Below are positions 23,660 through 31,989 of a DNA stretch of 64,000 nucleotides, in pieces. The stretch is taken from contig NZ_JASTLB010000001.1 of the NCBI RefSeq assembly GCF_030499535.1, forward strand, positions 4,774,001 through 4,838,000, read 5' to 3'. The DNA comes from Streptomyces sp. TG1A-8. GTDB lineage: Bacteria; Actinomycetota; Actinomycetes; Streptomycetales; Streptomycetaceae. Within the stretch, counting starts at the first letter, position 1. Each line of letters begins with the position of its first letter. The position numbers and the translations under genes were made by a program. The notes under the pieces are model-generated. The model had not been told where the DNA came from and ran no database searches. It saw only the letters and a list, made by a program, of their open reading frames with translations.

Positions 23660-24877
23660 ATGGCACTTCGACCACGCTCACGCACGGCCACGCCGACCAG
23701 CGGCCCGGGCCGCGGCCCCGCCTCCGACGGCCGCGCCCGCCACCGGTCCACCGGCCACCGCCGCGCCCGCCACCGTCCGCCCGCACCGGCGCAGGAGCTG
23801 CGCCGCCGTGCGGACCTCCTCTTCGGCCAACGGGCCGTGCAGTGGCGCGAGTCGGGCAACGGACCGCCGGACGAGCGGAGGCCGCCCGCGACCACCGCCG
23901 CGGATGCGGATGCGGATGTGGGTGCGGGGACGGAGGCGGGTGGGGGTGCGGGGACGGGTGCGGTCACGGACCCGGTCACGACGCCGGCCGCGGTTGCGGT
24001 GCCCGCACCGGGCTCCGTAGGGCAGGCGGTGGACGCGGTGGCCGACGCGCGCTCGGAGCCGGAGCCCGGCGCGGACGCCGAACCGGGGACGGAGCCCGCC
24101 GGTGCGGCGCTCCGGCCGGGGGTGGCCGGGACTTTCGCGCCGGGACGGCGGGAGCGGATCGGGGCGGCGTTGCGCGAGCGGATGCCGGTGTGGTTGCAGG
24201 CGCGGTGCGGGGTGGAGCGGCGGACGGTGGCCGCGCTCGCCGTGCTGCTCGCGGCCGTGGCCGCCTTCGCCGTCCAGCACTTCTGGGCGGGCCGCACACA
24301 GTCCGTGAGCGCCCCTCAGGCGGTGCGCGTGCAGGCGCCGTTCGCCGGGCCGTCCGCCGGACGGGGGGTCATCGTGAGGGCGGCCGGTGGCGCGGTGCGC
24401 GCGCCGGCGACTCCCGGCGGGGAGATCGTCGTGGACGTCACCGGCAAGGTCCGCGAGCCGGGGATCCGGCGGCTGCCCGCCGGTTCGCGGGTGGCCGACG
24501 CGCTCCGCGCGGCGGGCGGGGCCCGGCCGGGGGTCAGCACCGACGGGCTCAACCGGGCCCGCTTCCTGGTGGACGGAGAGCAGGTCGTGGTCGGCGCGCC
24601 CGCGGGGGTGCCGGCCCCTCCGCCCGGGTCCGGCGCCGGAACCGGTGCCGGACCGGCCGGCCCACCGGTGGGCGCGGGACCGGCCGCTCCGGTCTCCCTC
24701 AGCACGGCGACGGTCGACCAGCTCGACGCCCTGCCCGGAGTCGGCCCGGTCCTGGCCCAGCACATCGTCGACTACCGCACCCGGCACGGCGGCTTCCGCT
24801 CGGTCGGCGAACTGCGCCAGGTCAACGGCATCGGCGACCGCCGCTTCTCCGACCTGCGCGATCTGGTACGGCCATGA
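23660..24877 (+). CDS. comEA: ComEA-like DNA-binding protein with SLBB and helix-hairpin-helix domains
   Basis: A 405-residue membrane protein. A long cytoplasmic N-terminal part (residues 1-190) is Arg/Ala/Gly-rich and low in complexity. One membrane helix lies at about 193-211 ('TVAALAVLLAAVAAFAVQHF'). Outside, an SLBB domain ('GEIVVDVTGKVREPGIRRLP', about 253-310) is followed by a Pro/Gly linker and a C-terminal double helix-hairpin-helix ('LSTATVDQLDALPGVGPVLA', 'LRQVNGIGDRRFSDLR'). ComEA binds double-stranded DNA at the cell surface in competent bacteria. Its stop overlaps the comEC start (ATGA). Natural competence is not established for Streptomyces, so the role here is open. Confidence 0.93.
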   Translation: MALRPRSRTATPTSGPGRGPASDGRARHRSTGHRRARHRPPAPAQELRRRADLLFGQRAVQWRESGNGPPDERRPPATTAADADADVGAGTEAGGGAGTGAVTDPVTTPAAVAVPAPGSVGQAVDAVADARSEPEPGADAEPGTEPAGAALRPGVAGTFAPGRRERIGAALRERMPVWLQARCGVERRTVAALAVLLAAVAAFAVQHFWAGRTQSVSAPQAVRVQAPFAGPSAGRGVIVRAAGGAVRAPATPGGEIVVDVTGKVREPGIRRLPAGSRVADALRAAGGARPGVSTDGLNRARFLVDGEQVVVGAPAGVPAPPPGSGAGTGAGPAGPPVGAGPAAPVSLSTATVDQLDALPGVGPVLAQHIVDYRTRHGGFRSVGELRQVNGIGDRRFSDLRDLVRP

Positions 24878-27546
24878 GCGGCCCACACGACGAACGATCG
24901 TCCGTACCCGCGGGGGCCGGTGGTCCGGCCGGGAGCCGGACCGGGGAGGAACCGCCGGCGGGAGTGGGGGACGGCGGGACGCCGGACCTGCGTCTGGTGC
25001 CGGCCGCGCTCGCGGCCTGGGGGACGGCGGCTGTCACCCTGGGCGTCCCACCGGGCTGGAGTGCCGGCATCGCGGGTGTCTGCCTGGTCCTCGGCGCGGT
25101 CCTGCTGTCCGCGCGGCGGCGGGGGAGACGGGGACCGGCGGGACGGCCCGGGTCCCGGCCCGCCCGGGCCCGGGCCCCGGTCGCCGCCGTGCTGCTCTGC
25201 GTCGCCGCGGCCGCCGCCTCCGCCGGGCTGCACGGCGCGGACGTGCGGCGCGGGCCGGTGCCGGAACTGGCGCGACGGTTCGCGGCCGTGACCGCCGAGG
25301 TCGAACTGACGGGCGATCCCTGGCCGAGCAGGCCGCGCGTGCGGGGCGACCACGCGGCACCGGTGGCGGTGCTGGCCCGGGCGGAGGTGCGGCGCGTGGA
25401 GGGGGGAGGCGGAGCGGCTGTGCGGACGCGAAGCCCGGTGCTCCTGGTCGTCGACGCGGACGTGCCGGCGCCGGAGGACACGGACACGCGGGGCGTCGGC
25501 GCACGTGCCGCAGGATCACCGCCGGCCGAGTCCGAGAGTGAGGGCGAGTCCGAGTCCGAGAGCGGGGGCGAGTCCGGGGGAGGGCACGCGCGAGGTGGAC
25601 GGCGTGCGGCCTGGCTCGGGCTGCTGCCGTCCACGCGACTGAGGGTGAGCGGGCGGCTGGCACCGGCGCCGGCGGGCGGCGACCGGACCGCGGCCGTGCT
25701 GCGGGTGCGGGACCGGCCGGTGGCCGTCGCGGGGCCGAGCGGCCCGCAGCGGCTGGCGGGCCGGCTGCGGGCCGGGCTGCGGGAGGCGACCGAAGGGCTG
25801 CCCGCGGACGCCCGCGCGCTGCTCCCGGGCCTGGTCGTCGGCGACACCTCACGGATCACGCCCGAACTGGACGACGCCTTCAAGGAGACGGACCTCGCGC
25901 ACACCCTCGCCGTGTCCGGCAGCAACCTCACGATCCTGCTGGCCCTCCTCATCGGGCCGCCGGGCCTGGCCCGGCGGATCGAGCGCCGCGGACTCGCCCC
26001 GCGCCTGGGCCTGTCCCTGCGGACGACGGCCCTGCTCGCGGGAGCGCTGACGCTCGGCTTCGTGATCGTGTGCCGGCCCGACCCGAGCGTGCTGCGCGCC
26101 GCGGCCTGCGGAGCGGTCGCCCTGCTCGCCCTGGCCACCGGGCGCCGCCGGTCCCTGCTCCCGGCGCTCGCCACGGCCGTCCTGCTGCTGGTGCTGTACG
26201 ACCCGTGGCTGGCCCGCGGTTACGGGTTCCTGCTGTCCGTGCTGGCCACCGGTGCGCTGCTGGTGGTGGCGCCGGGCTGGAGCGCGGCGCTGCGGCGGCG
26301 CCGGGTCCCCGCTCGGCTCGCCGAGGCGCTGGCCGCCGCAGCCGCGGCGCAGGCCGTGTGCGCGCCGGTCGTCGTGGTGCTGTCGGCGCGGGTGAGTCTG
26401 GTGGCGGTGCCCTGCAACCTGCTGGCCGAGGTGGCGGTGGCACCGGCGACGGTGCTGGGGTTCGCGGCGCTGGCGACGGCGCCGGTGGCGATGCCGCTGG
26501 CCAAGGCACTGGCCCGGGGGGCCGGCTGGCCGGCCGGGTGGATCGCGCGGGTCGCCCGGACGGGGGCGGCGCTGCCCGGCGGGGGAGTGGACTGGCCGGG
26601 CGGCTGGATCGGGGCGCTGCTGCTGGCGCTGGTCACGGTGGGTGTGGTCCTGGCCGGGCGGCGGCTGCTGCGGCATCCGTGGTGGTGCGGTGCACTCGGT
26701 GTGCTGCTCCTCGTGGTGGTGGTGCGGCCGGCTCCGCTGGCCCGGGTGGTCACGGGCTGGCCGCCGCCCGGCTGGCGGTTCGCGGTGTGCGACGTCGGGC
26801 AGGGCGACGCGACGGTGCTGGCGGCCGGTGCGGGGACCGCGGTGGTCGTCGACGCGGGACCCGATCCGGCGCCGGTGGACCGCTGCCTGCGGGAGCTGGG
26901 CGTCACGCGCGTCCCCCTCGTCCTCCTGACCCACTTCCACGCGGACCACGTCGCGGGACTGCCGGGTGTCCTGCACGGCCGGGCGGTGGCCGCGATCGAG
27001 ACCACCGGCTACGAGGAGCCGGCCGACCAGGCCGCGTTCGTGAGGAGGGAGGCCGCCGCACGGCACATTCCGCTCCTGCGGGCCGTCGCCGGGGAGGAAC
27101 GGCGCACCGGGCCGCTCGCCTGGCAGGTGCTGTGGCCGCCCGGGGGGCCCGAACCGCCGCCGGAGCCGGACGGCCCGAACGACGCCAGCATCGTCCTGCT
27201 CGTCCGCACCGCCGGACTGCGGCTGCTGCTCCTCGGCGACCTCGAACCCCCGGCCCAGCGGGAGCTGCTGCGGTCACCGGTGGCGGCCCGGCTGACCCGG
27301 GTGGACGTGCTGAAGGTGGCCCACCACGGTTCCGCCCACCAGGACCCGGAACTGACACGCCTGGTGGCGCCCCGGGTGGCACTCATCTCGTGCGGTGCCG
27401 GCAACCCCTACGGCCATCCGGCACCGGCCACCGTGGCCGGGTTGCGGGCGGGCGGCGCGGTGGTGCTGCGCACGGACCGGGACGGAGCACTGGCGGTGCG
27501 GGGGAGGGGAGGGCCGGGCGGGGAGGTGCGGGTGGTGAAGGACTGA
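24874..27546 (+). CDS. comEC: ComEC/Rec2 family DNA channel protein
   Basis: An 890-residue polytopic membrane protein translated by overlap with comEA. Hydrophobic helices occur near the N-terminus, then an outer OB-like region interrupted by a Ser/Glu low-complexity insert (25528-25583). The competence domain follows with many helices ('LAVSGSNLTILLALL', 'LLPALATAVLLLVLYDPWLA'). The C-terminal metallo-beta-lactamase domain holds 'THFHADHVAGLPG' and 'VLKVAHHGSAH', so its zinc ligands are intact, and the domain may act as a nuclease. ComEC carries single-stranded DNA across the membrane in transformable bacteria. Confidence 0.93.
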   Translation: MSGPHDERSSVPAGAGGPAGSRTGEEPPAGVGDGGTPDLRLVPAALAAWGTAAVTLGVPPGWSAGIAGVCLVLGAVLLSARRRGRRGPAGRPGSRPARARAPVAAVLLCVAAAAASAGLHGADVRRGPVPELARRFAAVTAEVELTGDPWPSRPRVRGDHAAPVAVLARAEVRRVEGGGGAAVRTRSPVLLVVDADVPAPEDTDTRGVGARAAGSPPAESESEGESESESGGESGGGHARGGRRAAWLGLLPSTRLRVSGRLAPAPAGGDRTAAVLRVRDRPVAVAGPSGPQRLAGRLRAGLREATEGLPADARALLPGLVVGDTSRITPELDDAFKETDLAHTLAVSGSNLTILLALLIGPPGLARRIERRGLAPRLGLSLRTTALLAGALTLGFVIVCRPDPSVLRAAACGAVALLALATGRRRSLLPALATAVLLLVLYDPWLARGYGFLLSVLATGALLVVAPGWSAALRRRRVPARLAEALAAAAAAQAVCAPVVVVLSARVSLVAVPCNLLAEVAVAPATVLGFAALATAPVAMPLAKALARGAGWPAGWIARVARTGAALPGGGVDWPGGWIGALLLALVTVGVVLAGRRLLRHPWWCGALGVLLLVVVVRPAPLARVVTGWPPPGWRFAVCDVGQGDATVLAAGAGTAVVVDAGPDPAPVDRCLRELGVTRVPLVLLTHFHADHVAGLPGVLHGRAVAAIETTGYEEPADQAAFVRREAAARHIPLLRAVAGEERRTGPLAWQVLWPPGGPEPPPEPDGPNDASIVLLVRTAGLRLLLLGDLEPPAQRELLRSPVAARLTRVDVLKVAHHGSAHQDPELTRLVAPRVALISCGAGNPYGHPAPATVAGLRAGGAVVLRTDRDGALAVRGRGGPGGEVRVVKD

Positions 27547-27707
27547 GGAACGGCTGAGAAGCGCCCGCGGGGCCACCGGGGGCCACACCTGGGGACGGCG
27601 GGGACGGCGGGGGCCATCGGGGGACGGTGGGGCGGGATACCGGGGACCCGGACGCGGGAGGCCGTCCCGGGGTCCCACCTCGTGGCTCCGGATCCCCCGG
27701 GGTGCCG

Positions 27708-27713
27708 GAGAAT
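27708..27713 (+). promoter_or_regulatory. Possible leaderless-type -10 element (GAGAAT)
   Basis: Ends 6 nt before the GTG at 27720. A GGAG overlapping it could alternatively act as ribosome-binding site. The upstream 27547-27700 stretch is a G-rich low-complexity spacer without a gene. Confidence 0.35.
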
Positions 27714-27719
27714 GGGGCG

Positions 27720-27965
27720 GTGAGCGATGTGAGACATGTGCTGGTGCTCCCCGACCGCGAGGCGGCCGAGGAGGCGGCCGAGGCGCTCCCGGAGCGCTTC
27801 GGCACCGACGAGGAGCCCCGGCTCGTCCGGGACGCCCTGGCCGGTGAGGAGGACGCGGAGGACGCCCAGTGGCTGGTGGTCCTGCGCGACGGGGCCGGAC
27901 GGCTGGACCCCGCGGAGCTGGACGCGTTCGCGGGGGAGTGGGACGGGTGGCGGGAGGAGCCGTAG
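27720..27965 (+). CDS. Small acidic hypothetical protein
   Basis: An 81-residue protein starting 'VSDVRHVLVLPDREAAEEAA' and rich in Glu, Asp and Ala. It looks like a small alpha/beta fold: one hydrophobic strand, an acidic helix, a second strand 'AQWLVVLRDG' and a C-terminal helix. There is no Cys, membrane segment or known motif. It sits between comEC and holA. A variable-function small domain is likely; I recognise no family. Coding bias and regular secondary structure support a real gene. Confidence 0.6.
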   Translation: MSDVRHVLVLPDREAAEEAAEALPERFGTDEEPRLVRDALAGEEDAEDAQWLVVLRDGAGRLDPAELDAFAGEWDGWREEP

Positions 27966-28010
27966 GCCGGACCGGCCGCGTTGTCAGCGGTCCGTGGGAT
28001 GCTTCTCCAG

Positions 28011-29000
28011 ATGGCCAGGAAGACTGCGAATGACGACCCCCTCGCCCCCGTGACGCTCGCCGTGGGCCAGGAGGACCTCCTGCTGGACCGCGCCGTGCAG
28101 GAGGTGGTGGCCGCCGCCCGGGCCGCCGACGCCGACACGGACGTGCGGGACCTGACCCCGGACCAGGTGCAGCCCGGTACGCTCGCCGAGCTGACGAGTC
28201 CCTCGCTCTTCGCCGAGCGCAAGGTCGTGGTCGTGCGCGACGCGCAGGACCTGGCGGCCGACACGGTCAAGGACGTGAAGGCGTACCTCGGGGCGCCCGC
28301 CGAGGAGATCACCCTCGTGCTGTTGCACGCCGGCGGTGCCAAGGGCAAGGGGCTGCTGGACGCCGCGCGCAAGGCGGGGGCGCGGGAGGTGGCGTGCCCG
28401 AAGATGACCAAGCCGGCGGACCGGCTGGCGTTCGTGCGGGGCGAGTTCCGCTCGTCCGGGCGGTCGGCCACGCCCGAGGCGTGCCAGGCGCTGGTCGACG
28501 CCATCGGGAGCGAGCTGCGGGAGCTGGCCTCGGCGGTGTCGCAGCTCGTCGCCGACGTCGAGGGCACGATCGACGAGGCCGTCGTCGGCCGTTACTACAC
28601 CGGGCGGGCCGAGGCGTCCAGCTTCACCGTCGCCGACCGGGCGGTGGAGGGGCGTACGGCGGAGGCGCTGGAGGCGCTGCGGTGGTCGCTGGCGACGGGG
28701 GTGGCGCCGGTGCTGATCACCAGTGCGCTGGCCCAGGGGGTGCGGGCGATCGGGAAGCTGTCGTTCGCCCGGGGCGGCCGGCCGGCCGATCTCGCGCGGG
28801 AGCTGGGGATGCCGCCGTGGAAGATCGACCGGGTCCGGCAGCAGATGCGGGGCTGGACGCCGGACGGGGTGTCCGTGGCGTTGCGGGCGGTCGCGGAGGC
28901 CGACGCGGGGGTGAAGGGCGGCGGGGACGACCCCGGGTACGCCCTGGAGAAGGCCGTGGTGACCGTCGCACGGGCCGCTCGGTCCCGGGGACGCGGATAG
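28011..29000 (+). CDS. holA: DNA polymerase III subunit delta
   Basis: A 329-residue clamp-loader subunit. HolA opens the beta clamp and works with gamma/tau and delta-prime. Typical segments are 'VTLAVGQEDLLLDRAVQEV' at the N-terminus (AAA-like fold without a working Walker A), 'LTSPSLFAERKVVVVRDAQD', 'GGAKGKGLLDAARKAGA' and the C-terminal collar part 'LGMPPWKIDRVRQQMRGW'. The ATG at 28011 matches the usual family start; an ATG at 27999 would add four residues. The gene follows comEC, as in many bacteria. Confidence 0.93.
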   Translation: MARKTANDDPLAPVTLAVGQEDLLLDRAVQEVVAAARAADADTDVRDLTPDQVQPGTLAELTSPSLFAERKVVVVRDAQDLAADTVKDVKAYLGAPAEEITLVLLHAGGAKGKGLLDAARKAGAREVACPKMTKPADRLAFVRGEFRSSGRSATPEACQALVDAIGSELRELASAVSQLVADVEGTIDEAVVGRYYTGRAEASSFTVADRAVEGRTAEALEALRWSLATGVAPVLITSALAQGVRAIGKLSFARGGRPADLARELGMPPWKIDRVRQQMRGWTPDGVSVALRAVAEADAGVKGGGDDPGYALEKAVVTVARAARSRGRG

Positions 29001-29007
29001 GCCGGTG

Positions 29008-29104
29008 CGCCAGGGGCCCAGCCCCCGGACCCCAACTCCCGGATCCCAACTCCCGGATCCCGGACCACAGCCCCCGGCCCCGGACCACAACCCCGGTCCC
29101 CGTC
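29008..29104. repeat. C-rich degenerate tandem repeats after holA
   Basis: Short units of the type 'cccaactcccggatc' recur through this stretch. It belongs to the 362-nt holA-rpsT gap and shows no coding potential. Confidence 0.55.
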
Positions 29105-29186
29105 CGCCCGTCCGGTCAGGGACGCGTCGGACTCCGGGCACCCTGCCCGGCCGGCCGGGCCCGGTCCGCCGGTCGCGCCGCGCGCA

Positions 29187-29237
29187 CGCCGGAGGCCCCG
29201 GCGCCCTCCCCGGGGAAGGGAGGGCGCCGGGGCCTCC
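29187..29237. terminator. 22-bp perfect hairpin between converging holA and rpsT
   Basis: 29187-29208 pairs exactly with 29216-29237 around CGGGGAA. It is placed to stop transcripts from both sides; there is no T tract. Confidence 0.8.
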
Positions 29238-29362
29238 GGATCACGCTGGGTGACTCGTACCCGCGTGGCGAACGCAGGCCGCGTACGAGTCGGGGGTGCC
29301 GGACGGGAGCGGATGAGAGAGGGCCCGCTCGGGTCCCTCCGGCGGTCAGATCAAAAAGGTGT

Positions 29363-29629
29363 TCAGCCCTTGAGGGACGTGACCTTGGAAGCGAGCGCCG
29401 ACTTCTTGTTGGCGGCCTGGTTCTTGTGGATGACGCCCTTGGAGACGGCCTTGTCGAGCGCACGCGCGGCAGCGCGCTGCAGCTCGGTGGCCTTCTCGAC
29501 GTCACCCGCGGCAGCGGCCTCGCGGGCCTTGCGGATCGCGGTCTTCAGGGAGGACTTGACGGCCTTGTTGCGCAGCCGGGCCTTCTCGTTGGTCTTGATC
29601 CGCTTGATCTGGGACTTGATGTTCGCCAC
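29363..29629 (-). CDS. rpsT: 30S ribosomal protein S20
   Basis: An 88-residue basic protein with the bS20 pattern: '[20 protein letters not shown]' at the N-terminus and '[15 protein letters not shown]' in the first long helix, then '[20 protein letters not shown]'. It binds 16S rRNA early in small-subunit assembly. The start is GTG at 29629 with AAAAGG about 8 nt upstream. It is transcribed away from lepA with overlapping promoter elements, and this divergent rpsT-lepA pair is common in actinobacteria. Confidence 0.97.
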   Translation of the reverse strand: MANIKSQIKRIKTNEKARLRNKAVKSSLKTAIRKAREAAAAGDVEKATELQRAAARALDKAVSKGVIHKNQAANKKSALASKVTSLKG

Positions 29630-29734
29630 GAAGGAGCCTTTTCAGGTTCAGGCGCGGGGCCGCTCGGGTCCCGTGCCGGTGAATCAGGATTTCCGGTCGC
29701 GCCTCGCGCTGAGAGGGCATGAGGCACAGCCATC

Positions 29735-29741
29735 TACAGTA
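29735..29741. promoter_or_regulatory. Overlapping divergent -10 elements between rpsT and lepA
   Basis: The 7-nt TACAGTA reads TACAGT toward lepA and TACTGT toward rpsT. Leader lengths would be about 110 nt on both sides. No strong -35 is visible. Confidence 0.4.
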
Positions 29742-29854
29742 CCAGTGGCCCTCCGGGCGGCCCAAAACGGTCCCCGGTCCCGCCCCGTGGGACCATGGAG
29801 ACTACGTATCGATCCGACCCGAGGCATAAGGCGCCTCAAGAGACAGGACCCTGC

Positions 29855-31729
29855 GTGCCCGCGACCCCTAACCATGTGCCCGAGCCGAGCCGTACCGCCC
29901 CGGCTCTGATCCGCAACTTCTGCATCATCGCGCACATCGACCACGGCAAGTCCACGCTCGCCGACCGGATGCTCCAGCTGACCGGTGTGGTCGAGCAGCG
30001 GCAGATGCGTGCTCAGTACCTCGACCGGATGGACATCGAGCGCGAGCGCGGTATCACGATCAAGTCCCAGGCGGTGCGTCTGCCCTGGGCCCCGACCGAG
30101 GGCCCCGACCAGGGCACGACGCACATCCTCAACATGATCGACACCCCCGGGCACGTCGACTTCACCTACGAGGTCTCGCGGTCGCTGGCCGCCTGCGAGG
30201 GGACCGTCCTCCTCGTCGACGCCGCCCAGGGCATCGAGGCGCAGACCCTCGCCAACCTCTACCTGGCGATGGAGAACGACCTCACGATCATCCCCGTGCT
30301 CAACAAGATCGACCTTCCCGCGGCCCAGCCCGAGAAGTTCGCCGAGGAGCTGGCCAACCTCGTCGGCTGCGACCCCTCCGACGTGCTCAAGGTCTCCGCC
30401 AAGACCGGCCTGGGCGTCGACGTGCTGCTCAACAAGGTCGTCAAGGAGATCCCGGCCCCGGTCGGCGTCGCCGACGCACCCGCCCGCGCCATGATCTTCG
30501 ACTCCGTGTACGACTCCTACCGGGGTGTCGTGACGTACGTCAGGGTCGTGGACGGCCAGCTCAACAAGCGCGAGCGCATCAGGATGATGTCGACCGGCGC
30601 CACCCACGAGCTGCTGGAGATCGGGACCAACTCGCCCGAGATGCTGCCGGCGGACGGGCTCGGGGTCGGTGAGGTGGGCTACCTCATCACCGGCGTGAAG
30701 GACGTCCGGCAGTCCAAGGTCGGTGACACCATCACCAGCCAGGCCAAGGGCGCCACCGACGCGCTCGGCGGCTACAAGGACCCGAAGCCGATGGTCTTCT
30801 CGGGCCTGTACCCGCTGGACGGCTCGGACTACCCCGACCTGCGCGAGGCCCTGGACAAGCTGCAGCTCAACGACGCCGCGCTGGTCTACGAGCCGGAGAC
30901 CTCCGCGGCCCTCGGCTTCGGCTTCCGCGTCGGCTTCCTCGGCCTGCTCCACCTGGACGTGATCCGGGAGCGGCTGGAGCGCGAGTTCGGGCTCGACCTG
31001 ATCGCCACCGCCCCGAACGTGGTCTACCGCGTGATCATGGAGGACGGCAGCGAGATCACCGTCACCAACCCCAGCGAGTTCCCCGAGGGGAAGATCGCCG
31101 AGGTGTACGAGCCGGTCGTGCGGGCCACGATCCTCGCGCCGACGGAGTTCATCGGCGCGATCATGGAGCTGTGCCAGACCCGGCGCGGCACCCTGCTCGG
31201 CATGGACTACCTCTCCGAGGACCGCGTCGAGATCCGCTACACGCTCCCGCTCGCGGAGATCGTCTTCGACTTCTTCGACCAGTTGAAGTCCAAGACCCGC
31301 GGCTACGCGTCCCTGGACTACGAGCCCACCGGCGAGCAGAGCAGCTCCCTGGTGAAGGTCGACATCCTGCTGCACGGCGACAAGGTCGACGCCTTCTCGG
31401 CGATCACGCACCGGGACCAGGCGTACGCGTACGGCGTGCGGCTCGTCGCCAAGCTCAAGGAGCTGATCCCCCGGCAGAACTTCGAGGTGCCGGTGCAGGC
31501 CGCCATCGGTTCCCGGGTGATCGCCCGCGAGACCATCCGCGCCATCCGCAAGGACGTCCTCGCCAAGTGCTACGGCGGCGACATCTCCCGCAAGCGCAAG
31601 CTGCTGGAGAAGCAGAAGGAGGGCAAGAAGCGGATGAAGATGGTGGGCTCCGTCGAGGTCCCGCAGGAGGCCTTCATCGCCGTCCTCTCCAGCGACGACA
31701 GCGCGGGATCGGGCAAGGGCAAGAAGTAA
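29855..31729 (+). CDS. lepA: Elongation factor 4 (LepA)
   Basis: A 624-residue GTPase that can back-translocate the ribosome and affects initiation and stress translation. G1 is 'AHIDHGKST' and G3 'DTPGH', followed by 'NKIDLP'. EF-G-like domains III and V and the LepA-specific C-terminal domain ('[19 protein letters not shown]') are present. I chose the GTG at 29855 with AGGA upstream because similarity starts about 15 residues later; an ATG at 29795 would lengthen the protein by 20 residues not typical for the family. Confidence 0.97.
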   Translation: MPATPNHVPEPSRTAPALIRNFCIIAHIDHGKSTLADRMLQLTGVVEQRQMRAQYLDRMDIERERGITIKSQAVRLPWAPTEGPDQGTTHILNMIDTPGHVDFTYEVSRSLAACEGTVLLVDAAQGIEAQTLANLYLAMENDLTIIPVLNKIDLPAAQPEKFAEELANLVGCDPSDVLKVSAKTGLGVDVLLNKVVKEIPAPVGVADAPARAMIFDSVYDSYRGVVTYVRVVDGQLNKRERIRMMSTGATHELLEIGTNSPEMLPADGLGVGEVGYLITGVKDVRQSKVGDTITSQAKGATDALGGYKDPKPMVFSGLYPLDGSDYPDLREALDKLQLNDAALVYEPETSAALGFGFRVGFLGLLHLDVIRERLEREFGLDLIATAPNVVYRVIMEDGSEITVTNPSEFPEGKIAEVYEPVVRATILAPTEFIGAIMELCQTRRGTLLGMDYLSEDRVEIRYTLPLAEIVFDFFDQLKSKTRGYASLDYEPTGEQSSSLVKVDILLHGDKVDAFSAITHRDQAYAYGVRLVAKLKELIPRQNFEVPVQAAIGSRVIARETIRAIRKDVLAKCYGGDISRKRKLLEKQKEGKKRMKMVGSVEVPQEAFIAVLSSDDSAGSGKGKK

Positions 31730-31767
31730 CCACTGGTAACGAACGGTTACGAGCCGGGACCGGGTGA

Positions 31768-31803
31768 GTGGGGCCCGTCGTGCGGAGGCGCGGCGGGCCC
31801 CAC
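31768..31803 (+). terminator. lepA terminator hairpin
   Basis: A 13-bp stem (31768-31780 with 31791-31803, one T-G wobble) starting 39 nt after the lepA stop. Confidence 0.6.
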
Positions 31804-31851
31804 GCGTGCGCAACGTCGCTCACGCTTTGGAAAGTGACAGGCTGGTGCCCC

Positions 31852-31880
31852 TTACGCAGCGGCCGGTCGCGCCTTACTCT
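31852..31880 (+). promoter_or_regulatory. Promoter of the acyl-CoA ligase gene
   Basis: TTACGC (31852-31857) and TACTCT (31875-31880) with a 17-nt spacer; transcription should start near 31887, about 100 nt before the GTG start. Confidence 0.55.
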
Positions 31881-31895
31881 GATCCCTGCTCGATA

Positions 31896-31913
31896 GTTAC
31901 TCGCGAGTTAAAC
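31896..31913. promoter_or_regulatory. Palindromic operator candidate downstream of the acyl-CoA ligase promoter
   Basis: The core ACTCGCGAGT (31899-31908) is a perfect palindrome, widened to GTTACTCGCGAGTTAAAC with AT-rich flanks. A half-site copy, GTGAGTTAAC, follows at 31932-31941. Position just after the expected start site fits a TetR-family repressor site; the regulator is unknown. Confidence 0.45.
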
Positions 31914-31989
31914 AACGAGCCCGAACCCCACCGTGAGTTAACCCAGCCGCACTGAGCCAGCCGCACCGTCGCGGGCCCCGGAGGACGTC

